Shown here: in pieces, positions 47,741 to 57,610 of the stretch
Position numbering within the stretch: the stretch's first letter is position 1
Layout: every line of letters begins with the position of its first letter
Assembly: GCA_006176705.1 (NCBI GenBank)
Contig: QRFJ01003030.1
Location: forward strand, 241,656 to 305,655
Direction: 5' to 3'
DNA length: 64,000 bases
Source of the DNA: Cocos nucifera
Lineage: Eukaryota > Streptophyta > Magnoliopsida > Arecales > Arecaceae
The notes under the pieces: model-generated
Database searches by the model: none
Told to the model about the DNA's origin: nothing
What the model saw: only the letters and a program-made list of their open reading frames with translations
Translations under genes and position numbers: made by a program

Positions 47741-50385
47741 CAGGAATTTGATTTCTATTTCATGCTTAGCACAAGAAGGTTATGTGATCACCTTCTTTAA
47801 GGACCATTGTAACATTCTTTATGAAAGAAATAAAATTGCAAATGGTTTCCTTGTTAATGGTCTTTATCAGTTGCATATTGATGTACCTGTTTTAACTATC
47901 GAGCAAAACGTGAATGCCAAACGACCTAGGGATAGTCCAAACGACAGATATCTATGGCACCTGAGATTAGGTCATATAGCAGAAGATAGGATTAACAAAT
48001 TGGAGAAAAATGGGCTATTGAGTCCATTGACTTTTGAGTCGTATCCAACTTGTGAATCTTGTCTTCAAGGCAAAATGACTAAACTCCCTTTTGTTGGACA
48101 TGGGGAGAGGGCCACAGATCTCCTTGCCCTAGTACATACTGATGTGTGCGGCCCATTCGATGTGCCGGCTAGAGGCAATTTTGTCTACTTCATTACCTTT
48201 ACCGATGATCTGTCTAGGTATGGGTATGTGTATCTTATGAGACACATAAGTCTGAAGCCTTTGAAAAGTTCAAAGAATTCAGACATGAAGTAGAAAAACA
48301 AACTGGAAAACCCATTAAGGTTCTTCGATCAGATCGAGGAGGTGAATACCTTAGCCGGAAATTTCTAGACTATCTTAAGGAAAATGGCATAGTCTCTCAA
48401 TGGACTCCACCAGGAACACCTCAACTCAACGGGGATTTCAGAACGGAGAAATCGGACTCTATTGGATATGGTTCGATCCATGATGAGCTTCACAGACCTC
48501 CCTGATTTTCTTTGGGGACATTCATTATTAACTTCAATCTATTTACTGAATAGGGTTCCCTCTAAAACCATTCCTACCACACCGTATGAGATATGGCACG
48601 GTAAGAAACCAAGTCTGAGTCATCTCAGAATTTGGGGTTGTCCGGCTTATGTCAAAAGACAACAAGTGGACAAGTTAGAGTTTAGGTCCTTTAGAGCTCG
48701 ATTCATAGGATATCCTAAAGAGTCATTAGGATACTATTTCTACATTCCAGAAGACCACAATGTGATTGTGAGTCGACATGCCATATTTCTTGAAAAATAG
48801 TTTATTCAAGATAGTGGCATTGGAAAGCAGATTAAGCTTGATGAGAAAGTCTCACAAGCAGAAAGAGCTAAGGACCAAGTGGAACCAAATCAGGTTGAGC
48901 CAATAAGAACACTACCTCCTCCACCTCGTAGATCGGAAAGAGTTTTCCGTCCCCCTGAAAGATACTTAGGTATTATTTCAGAGGACGTAGAGGAAATGTT
49001 CCTCATAGGTAATGGTGCTCATGGTGATGATCCCAAAACCTACAACGAGGCGATATTCAGATATCGACTCCGAGAAATGGCTTGAGGCAATGAAGTCAGA
49101 GATCGACTCGATGCACTCAAACCAAGTCTGGACCTTGGTAGATCCACCAGAAGGTATAGTACCTATTGGGTGTAAATGGATCTTCAAGAGAAAGATTGGT
49201 GCAGATGGGAATGTGGAGACATTCAAGGCTAGACTGGTGGCAAAAGGTTATAGTCAACGCGAAGGCATTGACTATCAGGATACCTTTTCCCCGGTAGCTA
49301 TGCTAAAATCCATCCGCACATTGCTTGCTGTTGCAGCCTATTTCGATTATGAAATATGGCAAATGGACGTGAAAACGGCATTCCTAAATGGATATCTTGA
49401 GGAAGATATCTATATGGAACAGCCGCTAGGTTTCACATCCAGTGATACTGATCACAAGGTTTGCAAGCTGCAAAGGTCCATATATGGACTTAAGCAAGCA
49501 TCTCGGAGCTGGAACACTCGTTTCAATGATGTGATCAAAAAGTTTGGTTTCATCAAAAATGAAGAGGAACCATGTGTTTTCAAAAGGGTCAGTGGGAGCG
49601 CTGTTGTCTTCCTCGTATTGTACGTGGATGACATCCTCCTTATTGGGAATGATATTCCCATGTTGACATCAGTCAAGGTGTGGTTGTCTAAGGAATTCTC
49701 CATGAAAGACCTAGGTGAAGCATCCTTTATTCTAGGAATTAAGGTCTATAGGGATAGACCGAATAGGATGCTAGGACTTTCACAGAAAATGTACATAGAG
49801 GAAGTACTAAAGAGGTTTAGTATGGAAAAACTCTAAGAGGGGATTAATACCCTTCAGACATGGTATTCATCTTTCCAAGAAGATGTGCCCCAGCACACCT
49901 GAGGAAATAGAACGCATGAGCAAGATCCCTTATGCTTCTGCAATAGGGAGCCTCATGTATGCCATGCTATGTACACGACCTGATATAGCCCATGCTGTGA
50001 GTGTCACAAGCAGATATCAGTCAAATCCAGGTGAAGAACACTGGACTTCTGTGAAATGTATCCTTAAGTACTTGAGAAGAACTAAGGATATGATGTTGGT
50101 CTTTGGTAATGGAGAACTCCAAGTTCAGGGATACACAGACTCGGACTTCATGTCCGATATAGATGATCGAAAGTCGACATCTGGCAGACTGTTTGTGCTG
50201 GAAGAGTTCCTAGCAAACGGTGATACCATCTCATCCGCGATTACCTTGAGAAAGGTTACGTTGAGGTCAAGAGAGTCAACTCCACAGATAATGTGGCAGA
50301 CCCACTTACAAAGCCGTTGGGCCAACAGAAGATCGAAGCCCACCTTGAGAAGATGGGACTTAGACTTGTAGCCAATTGGCTTTAG
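47709..50385 (+). pseudogene. copia Y3 pol: integrase, RT and RNase H remnant
   Basis: After the deletion junction, GAG-pre-integrase (WHLRLGHIAEDRINK, CESCLQGKMTKLPF) and integrase (VHTDVCGPFD) read to 48293. A one-base change in the NISLKPLK region shifts the frame. VLRSDRGGEYLSRKF and PPGTPQLNGDFRTEK follow with another shift, then the integrase C-terminus (48462-48800). RT (49012-49836) is nearly whole: WIFKRKIGADG, QMDVKTAFLNGYLEEDIYME, and the catalytic YVDDILLIGND at 49621. RNase H (49883-50385) keeps IPYASAIGSLMYAM and DSDFMSDIDDRKSTSG. It then loses the central part and resumes with VEVKRVNSTDNVADPLTKPL in another frame to a TAG at 50383-50385. Confidence 0.92.
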
Positions 50386-50388
50386 GAT

Positions 50389-50399
50389 AAGTGGGAGAT
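50389..50399 (+). other. polypurine tract of copia Y3
   Basis: AAGTGGGAGAT directly before TGTTAGATATATG of the 3' LTR. It primes plus-strand DNA synthesis. Confidence 0.92.
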
Positions 50400-52677
50400 T
50401 GTTAGATATATGTGCCCTAGAAGCCAGAATTGGCTGACACTTGTAATACACTTCTAGGGGCAAAATTATAATTTTGACTATAATTAATGAAATGGGTTAT
50501 TATTCTATCACACATGTGTATTTAGTGTCTGTGATACATCCTTTGAGTTAATGGTAATGATAATTCATATTTTCAAGAGTTGAAAATTTAAGACATGAAT
50601 AATCATTATTAACTCATAAACAGCTCCCGACCATAGGATCATCACGAGGATGGTGATTGATCCGGAAGGTTGGTGTACGATCGCTTCTCTTTAGTAGATG
50701 AGTCTTGAGTCTACGGTGTGGAGACACCGGAGCGAGAGTACAGGTACTCGTTAGAGAACGAGGGCACTGAGCGTGACCACCTCGAGTAGTCATTAGGGAG
50801 TCTACCTTCTCGTCAATGACTGACTCGATGCTGCAGTAGTGTGTCTGGTTCTTTGACCTGAGATGCATCGGCAGTTCACCTTGAGGGTGTTATAGTTTGA
50901 CTACACCATTACTCGATCTCCTAGCCATATGGAACCCTGAGGTGTATGTTGGCTGTGACATGTTCATTGTAGGAACTGGATTGCATCAAGATGGGATCTA
51001 TCTACCTCGGTGGTAGAGGAGTAGCCCTATGATGATCATGAGAATCAAGTCCAGAAATCCATGGCCATGGTAGAGTGAAATAATAGAAAGAGTTTCTATT
51101 TAGATTTTCACATTGGACTCGAATCGAATGATTACATCATATGACAGAGACTAGGGTTTGACGAGTTTCACCTTAACCCTAATCTGATCGGGGCTCAAGA
51201 TAGAAGAACTGAATCACACAGGTAGCTGCACCAAGAGGTTCGCATTCAGCTCTGATGGGTTGCCACCATATACTGCTAGGTGTCACTGGTGGATTTTGGG
51301 AGCAATTAGAATGATTTAGATGATCGATCATTCTAGCTGTTCGAATCAGAAGAGTTCTGATCCATCGAAAGGAGTTTCGATGATGTCTATGATAGAGATC
51401 ATGACATATCCCATTACCATACAGAACTGAACCTAACTGGGTCACACAAACAAGGGTTTGAATCTGGTGATCATCAATTGAACTGATCTAGTTCAATTGA
51501 TCTGAATGAGATTCAATTAGGTTCAAGGAAATCGTGCTAGCACTCGATTGAACCTAACGTTCTTCTTTTACTATCATAAATAAGTTGTCCTGACTGAGCC
51601 AAAGGAGTTTGTGCTCAATCAGAGGCCTTCATATGGTCTGACTGGAGGTTGTCCAAGTCAGAATAGGTTGTCTTATTTGTAAGACATTACCTGCCATTTT
51701 TGGTCACCTGCCATTTCTTGTTCTTTGACTTTGGTCAAAAGTCTACCTTTGACTGGTCAAACGTTGACCATTCACCCTTTGACTTTTGACCACATGTCAT
51801 GCACCTATTGGAGAGCTGGTGGGGGCCTTGTCCCCCTGCCAGAACCTGGCAAGGAGAAGGGCGCACGCCAAGGGTGGCGTGAGCCCAAGTAGGAGGCGCC
51901 TAGGAGTCCTTGTTGGACAAGGACTCCACCTCCCTTTTGGATTCCAATCAGAGTTCTACTAAGAATCCAGTTTGACTGGTCTTAGGCGCCCTCTAAGGAG
52001 GAATCCAGGGGTCTCTATTCCAACCAATCAGATTTAGATCTGATTTCACAAAGGGTTGTGATTGGTTGAGAGGAAGAGGAGTTGGATCACAAGAGGTCTA
52101 TAAATAAGACCCTGCGCCCAACCCTAATCCTAAGTGAATTAAAAGAGATTTCCCACGTCCAAGGCTGCCTCTCCCCTCCTTCTCCATGCCATACTCTCTT
52201 CTCCCCTTGCTCTCCACGTCCAAAAGTGTTTTGGATTTAGTTTGGTGCGATTCAGATCAAGGAAAGGCGATCAAAAGCAAGAAGGCTGCGCTGCTGCAAA
52301 AGGACGACTGCAGATCTTCAAAAGAGTTTTGAAGATCCTCCAGATCAGATCCAGATCTGATTTTTGGAGGTGTGATAGAGAAGAAGAGGATCTCCAGATC
52401 CAACCCGAGTGGATACCGGTAGAGGCCAGGCGCTTGCGTGGCTAAGATCCAGAACCTTCCGCTGCAATCAGGATCATCTACAGGATAATAGGATTACCCA
52501 AATCAGGTAAATTAAATTTGATTTAATTTATCTTGTTTTATTTTATTTATTAAAATAATAAGAATCAGATCTGAAACATATCAAGATTTGATTAAGATCA
52601 AGAGAATTTTTGAAATATATCTCTTGATCTAATCAGATCTGGACGAATCTGAACCGAAAAATCAGAATTTCCCTTCA
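50400..52677 (+). repeat. 3' LTR of copia Y3
   Basis: 2278 bp, nearly identical to 42905-45183. Differences concentrate in the last 30 bases (ATCTGAACCGAAAAATCAGAATTT against ACCTGGATCGAGAAATCAGGATTT). W-box cluster at 51722-51790 and TATA box CTATAAATA at 52098-52106. Confidence 0.95.
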
Positions 52678-52682
52678 CCCAT

Positions 52683-53040
52683 AATAGAAACCATCTAAAA
52701 TTGCTCATGCAACGTCTTTGTCGCAATATCAGCAAGCCTGAGTTGTCTGGTTGCCCCCTCGTGATATGTCAAAGCAATGGAATTCATGTAGAATGCCTGT
52801 TTAATCCCAGGCGCCAACAAGACATGGATGTACTTTGATATTAATTCAAGTCACTAAAGTCAGTCTCCTTCTAACCGAAATGCCTGCGCCTGTAAATTGT
52901 GAATAGCATACCTCACTCTCTCTTGCTGGCTGGAGCTCTCGCAATGGTAGTCTATGAAGGAGGAATAAATAAGCCCCACCACCACCATCCCTAAACCCTT
53001 CTCTTTGGTCAAGTTTTTCATTTAAAACCTTTCCATTTTC
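52683..53040. other. non-element flank with no recognised feature
   Basis: Sequence outside the retrotransposon nest. It is less AT-rich and not repeated elsewhere in the window. It lies downstream of the 3' exon at 53667 on the minus strand. The minus frame 52846-53046 has no recognisable domain and I do not call it a gene. Confidence 0.5.
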
Positions 53041-53125
53041 ATGCATGTGAAGAGATTGTTTTTACCATTCAAACCCATGACCTCCGGATCATAATGCAGC
53101 CACCTCATTGTTGTGCCATGATTGA
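53041..53125 (-). mobile_element. Au-like SINE fragment (tRNA-derived head)
   Basis: On the minus strand it reads ATGGCACAACAATGAGGTGG, then GATCCGGAGGTCATGGGTTTGAATGG and AACAATCTCTTCACATGC. This is the order of a SINE head: a box A-like TGGCACAA-ATG, a GAGGTCATGGGTT box B (53064-53076), then AAACAGTCTCT. The 3' half is absent or unrecognisable. Established knowledge: Au SINEs are widespread in flowering plants. Confidence 0.6.
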
Positions 53126-53666
53126 CTCACTAAAAGGTACAATACTGCATAGTATTTGACTAAAACAAAAGATGGTTGAGGCAATCAATCATTCATACTG
53201 CAAACATTGTGGCATTAGATCCTTCAGTCAAAAGGATTGAAACATATGCTTTAACTTACTGCATAAATAAAGCTTCCATGCGAATTTCACATGGAGAGAG
53301 AATTTATGACGTATATAATGAATTACAATGGAACCAAGCATGCCATGCTAATTGATGAGTGTCTCTATACATGGTATATTTTTAAGTTAATCAAACCACA
53401 CTCATAAGGATCTTACCCAAAAGAAAAACAACCATAAAGATCAGTGTTACAAATGCAGAGAAACCAATGCATCACATGCCTTCCGAACTGATAAAAATGA
53501 CCCTCTAATATATCATTAGCTTCAGTTGACTTCCACAAAAATCCAAATTACAAATGACAAGGCTATCAATCAAATCAGCCAAAAGATAATTACAGCAGTT
53601 TCTGAAAAATATTATTGAAATGACCAAGTTTTAGTATAGTATTATAGCACAATGACCATTCCATTG
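53126..53666. other. probable 3' flank or 3' UTR region of the gene at 53667
   Basis: AT-rich, not repeated in the window, no open frame of note. It lies just 3' of the stop codon of the minus-strand terminal exon, so part of it would be 3' UTR. I see no clear poly(A) signal that I would defend. Confidence 0.35.
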
Positions 53667-53922
53667 CTATACAAATATAACTTCAAATTTAGCACAGGGG
53701 TTGCTTTTGATATATCTCTCAAGATCAGAATCATCATTAAATCTGAGAGTGTATAGTGCTTGTCTCTGAGTAATGCCAACAGGGTATATTTTGTATATTC
53801 TCAATTCATCATTTCCTCTTATACTTTCTGGTCTTTCATTCTTCCATATGGGTGTGTGGTTCAGTGATCTGAACCTTGTTAGCACCGCAGACTCCAATGC
53901 TCCTAGAGTTAACTTGCCAGAC
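53667..53922 (-). CDS. terminal coding exon of an unrecognised plant gene
   Basis: 256 bases from an acceptor (TTGACAATTTTGGCAG, AG at 53924-53923) to a TAG at 53667. It starts with one base completing a codon split with the previous exon. It encodes about 84 residues: SGKLTLGALESAVLTRFRSL, then NHTPIWKNERPESIRGNDEL, then IYKIYPVGITQRQALYTLRF, ending AKFEVIFV. Composition is that of a compact globular protein end, with no stop and no low complexity. I do not recognise the family. The longer open frame reaching 54119 runs into the intron. It joins in phase to the exon at 55459-55686. Confidence 0.6.
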
Positions 53923-54262
53923 CTGCCAAAATTGTCAAAAAGAAAAGATAAAAATAAAAATGGACACTTGGTTGTAAAGTAACAAACAAAAATGGACACT
54001 TGGTTAAGTCCCAGGTTGCCTATTTGACTACCAGTCAATAAGTGATCCAAAAACATAATTGAGGAAATCGAAAATTGGGACCTCAAACTGCTTAATGTTC
54101 CAATAATCCATAATCCCATTTTGATGGAACCCTAGTGAAACCAACTGCGATCATCAATAGTTACAACAGTAATTTTTTTGAGCTGAAGTTATATAGGAAT
54201 AAGATATTGTGTTGTAACAGCCATTATTTTCCATTAAACATGAATTCATTCTCAATAATAGG

Positions 54263-55024
54263 TGTTGAGGTATGAGTCATTCAGATGAGCCATTTTTCGT
54301 CAACTAAGGCACTTCGGCATTGGACTGAGATAACTTCAACCGCATCGTAAGTCCGACCAGGAGAGGATAACATGAGCCAATAACCCTGGGTGGCAGCCGC
54401 TCATCACCAACTAAGCACTGATACCAACCCCAACTCAACAGAAACGAACCCAGACATCAGACAATATTGCCCAAGGATCATAACCTCCTATGCATTCAAG
54501 TGACCTTGGATTCAAATCGAGGGTGCACCCCGATGCCATACCGACTTCAAGCCACCAACCGTCCTAGTGGCGGGATTAGGTCCTTGGAATCTCCCAATAT
54601 TTTTTAGAATATGGATAACTAGCGCCCACGACCAACAATCATGATTCGTAGGATGGTGGATTTTTTATCCTAAAGGACGACCTAATTAAGGTGTAATAAC
54701 CTATGGCGTTAAGGCCTAATAGCCTACTGAATTTAGGCACAACAGCTTATAGCTTCATCTTTATATAAAGAGGTAACCAGGAGGATCATAAGGTAAGCAA
54801 GCAATCATACCCATTGAGAATAGAGTCCATACTCTCTCCCAATTTTCTCTCTTCTTTCTTCCCTGTGCTTAAGCCCTGGCTAATTTAAGCATCGGAAAGT
54901 CCCCCGCTGAAGCACCTCCGACGTGTGGAGACTTTTACTGCAGGTTTCCTAAACACTTTGTTAGCTAGATCCAAACTTCATGTCGGTGGGGTGACTGACG
55001 TTGGTCTGGAGGCTTGCAGCAACA
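54263..55024 (+). repeat. probable solo LTR of a gypsy element
   Basis: Runs from TGTTGAGGTATGAG to GGCTTGCAGCAACA. It has a TATA-like TTATATAAAGAGG (about 54760-54772), then a CTCTCTCCCAATTTTCTCTC leader. A CCTCCGACGTGTGGAGACTT-TTACTGCAGG block follows, parallel to CCGACCGAGACTTGTTTTGCAGG in the W1 LTR (about 59056-59084). No PBS or coding part follows. I could not find a clean 5-bp TSD, so exact ends are uncertain. Confidence 0.55.
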
Positions 55025-55297
55025 ACAAAAACATTATAGTATTATTTGCACAAATCACTATTCCAAAAGTGAAAAAGAGTAATGATAAGGGGCTCCCCCA
55101 ATACGCACAGAAACAATTCTTGTACCATGTGAAAAGAGAGGATTGATGTAAATTATGGGATTTGTTGCCAAATACAAGTATTTTTGAGAGGAGCTTTCAC
55201 ATGCGAACCTTGGATGGTGGTTCTCCATGTGTTCATTATAGGTAATTTTTCTATCATGTCCATAAAATAATTGGTGGTGCTCCCACAATTATGCTCA

Positions 55298-55449
55298 ACA
55301 CACAACACACACATGCACGTGCATGCACCCACACACACATGCGCACATGTGCATACATGCATATGCACCCACATGCACAAGCATGCAGATACACATGCAA
55401 ACATGCACATGTGGACACAAGCACACACACAAGAGAGAGAGAGAGAGAG
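55298..55449. repeat. CA/CATG-rich simple repeat with a GA tail
   Basis: About 150 bases of CACACA, CATGCA and ACACATGC units, then (GA) repeats at 55431-55449. It ends only a few bases from the splice donor at 55458. Cys/His/Ala-rich frames on both strands here are artefacts. Confidence 0.92.
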
Positions 55450-55458
55450 TGCAGGTAC

Positions 55459-55686
55459 CTGAGGTAAATGCTCTCCAGCTCGAAACGTCCTCTTTCTCTT
55501 ACAAATAAATGGTATACAGTTCCTGTACTTCTGGTGCAATTACAAGGACGATTCAGAAATCTAGCAGTCTTCTCCTCTGATTCTTGGATCTTGGTTGCCA
55601 GATGTATGCAAAGACGACAAGATGAATGCACTGCTGCCATGTCCACAAGGGCCTTGAAAGAATCAGATGGACCCTCATATTTCCAC
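55459..55686 (-). CDS. internal coding exon of the same unrecognised gene
   Basis: 228 bases between an acceptor (GGTCTTCTTGCAG, AG at 55688-55687) and a donor (GTACCT from 55458). One base plus 75 codons plus two bases. Residues: WKYEGPSDSFKALVDMAAVH, then SSCRLCIHLATKIQESEEKT, then RPCNCTRSTG and LFVRERGRFELESIYL. The Cys pairs (C-x-x-C and C-x-C) may bind a metal, but this is a guess. The reading is stop-free only in this frame over the exon and looks protein-like. Earlier exons were not found up to 57610, so they lie beyond the gypsy elements or were lost. Confidence 0.55.
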
Positions 55687-56221
55687 CTGCAAGAAGACCC
55701 TAATCGATTCAACAGTGTGTCTAGGCTGATAAACAGGTGTCCAAGTATTTGACACAGCAAGAGGAAAAAGAAAAGACATAAAGATATGCAGGAAAACAAC
55801 TTTGACTAAAATTTATATGTTTAAAGTTTGAACATTGTATGAAAGAAAATATTAAAAGATATCATTTGTTAAGGTCATCCAATATGCATATTTCTCATTA
55901 AAACTTTCTGATTAGCTTACAAATTTAGAATGATATTTGCAAATTTATTTTAATACCTATACCCTTGATCAATCCTTGAAAAGAAGGAAAGTTGCATTCT
56001 AATATTATATTGTATTAAACTCATTGTTGGAGCAATCCCAACTCTCGATCAATTTCTATAGATGCAACCAAAAAACTTTCATGAGCATCTAAGTGTCAAA
56101 CACATATTCGACTTAGATATATCTAATATGGACTTTAGGAGCTAGATGCAAATGTACAGGTAACACAACCACCCTTAGTGGGTTTGCATTTTATGAAACT
56201 ATGATCTATGTCCCTCAAGAG
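55687..56221. other. AT-rich intron or flank, no feature recognised
   Basis: Starts with the splice acceptor of the exon at 55686 and is otherwise AT-rich without coding potential. If the gene continues upstream, this is intron. Confidence 0.45.
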
Positions 56222-56384
56222 GCAGGCCTTGGCACAATGGTAAATTTGCCCCAATTGTGACTTTGGTTTCATGGGTTCAAAACATAGAAACGGTCTCTCC
56301 AAATGCGGGATAAGGCTATGTACATCTAACACTCCCCAAACCTCTATAGTGGTGGGAGCCTTGTCCGCTAGGATGCCCTTTATT
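56222..56384 (+). mobile_element. Au-like SINE
   Basis: tRNA-derived head with a box A-like GGCACAATGGTA (56231-56242) and a box B-like ATGGGTTCAAAACATAG (from 56272). Next come AACGGTCTCTCCAAATGCGG, GATAAGGCTATGTACATC and AGTGGTGGGAGCCTTGT, ending in TTTATTT. This order of blocks is that of the plant Au SINE. It is transcribed by RNA polymerase III and moved by LINE proteins. The 65-codon minus frame over it is a shadow. Confidence 0.8.
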
Positions 56385-57610
56385 TAGTCTCTCACTCAAA
56401 AGACACTGTCAAGGGCAGACCTAAAGCACCTTAAGGCCTCTGCCGCCCAAAATTCTGTCTTTATGGGGGCATGCTCCTTGGTTTTCTTACGTGGCCCCAG
56501 CTAATATTTGAGCCTTTTACAAATGTTTCTCCCCTCACCTTATGTAGTTTTGCAAATTTAGATGGCATAATCCATTCAGTTTAGGAAGAAGAAACACAAT
56601 AACAGATTCAATACATAATAAAACCTCCAACCCCCTCCACTATAGTAGCCTTCACAACCTCATATCCCATTCCTTGCGACAACCATTTATTTATTTCCAT
56701 GGCACAGGGCAGAACCCGAGCTTTATTAAAATACAATCCCAAAATAATGATGCTTGCAAAATGAATGCTTTTGGCTATGGGCGTTAGCTAGATCTCTATA
56801 CAGTCTCCTACTCTTTCAAGAAATTGTGAATATTCAGACGAAACCTATCCAAGAATTTATACCTCTATGCATCCAAGCACATCCTGCCGGTACAATACTG
56901 TTCCAGTGAGAGAATGATTCCCCAAACATCCAAAAAAGGACACTGATCTGCTAACAGCGCATCCCGATCATCCTAGTTGATATTGGCAGAGGCATGGACT
57001 GAACAACCGTTCTGACATAGGATGGGTTGATAGGGTCAATTTTTCTTTTCATTCCAATCCATCCCAACCTATCTTGCCCCATCCTGATATTATATCAAAA
57101 CTGGAGCAGACCAAGATGGGCACCGTTCCTAAGACCTTAATACTTTCTTCTGCATATTCAAAACTTTCTTCAAAAGGAGTTCCTCTTCCTATATCAAATT
57201 TCCTCTCCCTCTATCATACACTAGTTTCTTTGTTTCCTTGGTTTGGATTCTTCACACTCATGTTCACAAGGACTGACTGCCAGAACTCAAAGACCAAAAA
57301 GCCTCAAAGCCCACATCAAAGTGTTTCCTTAGTGCTTCACCAAGGATTTGTTGCACCTCTTTATCTTGGAAGTCCTCCCTTTTGACTTTAGGTTTTTAAT
57401 ATGTGACCATGGATATGTTATATTTGATCTCTATTTTGATGTTTCCATTTCTTCCCTTAACATCTCATCAACCTACTTCTATGTCATGGTTTTGGCTGAG
57501 ATTTTAAATTATTTACTCCCTAAAAATTATCTTAAATCAGGTAACTAGAATGATTATTTGTGGAACCAATATTAGGCCTTGCCTTAGACTTCATAGTCTC
57601 GTATGCTAAT
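56385..57610. other. unassigned single-copy-looking stretch
   Basis: No exon, LTR or SINE that I can defend. CCCGAGCTTTATTAAAATAC near 56719 could be the tail of an old LINE read backwards, but this is weak. The two plus frames at 57074-57385 and 57348-57548 have no recognisable protein character. The stretch ends where the W1 LTR starts (TGTTGGGTGTAAACC). Confidence 0.4.

Larger units (their letters stand above)
42905..52677 (+). mobile_element. copia element Y3, youngest of its family, internally deleted
   Basis: Plus-strand copia with LTRs 42905-45183 and 50400-52677, PBS 45186-45198 and polypurine tract 50389-50399. Flanks are CCCAC (42900-42904) and CCCAT (52678-52682), a TSD with one C/T change. 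By eye the two 2.28-kb LTRs differ at only about 25 positions, far fewer than in Y1 or Y2. Despite this youth the polyprotein lacks zinc knuckle, protease core and RNase H core. Confidence 0.94.
53923..55458 (-). other. intron (1536 bp) between the two exons, carrying a solo LTR
   Basis: Donor GTACCTGCAC after 55459 and acceptor TTTTGGCAG before 53922 on the minus strand. Both exon edges leave a 2+1 split codon (AG plus G), so splicing keeps the frame. Most of it is the solo LTR at 54263-55024. The rest includes a CA-rich simple repeat right after the donor. The frames called around 55153-55539 are simple-repeat shadows. Confidence 0.55.

Noticed and set aside
55153..55799. Frames of 128 and 181 codons over the CA repeat
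   Set aside because: The Cys/Met/His/Ala-rich and Ser/Leu-rich parts are the simple repeat. Only 55459-55686 has protein character and proper splice edges.
56231..56290. tRNA gene
   Set aside because: Box A and box B are present but no cloverleaf or acceptor pairing, and the downstream blocks are those of an Au SINE.
56700..56760. LINE 3' end read backwards (GAGCTTTATTAAAATAC)
   Set aside because: Too short and no LINE coding sequence nearby to support it.
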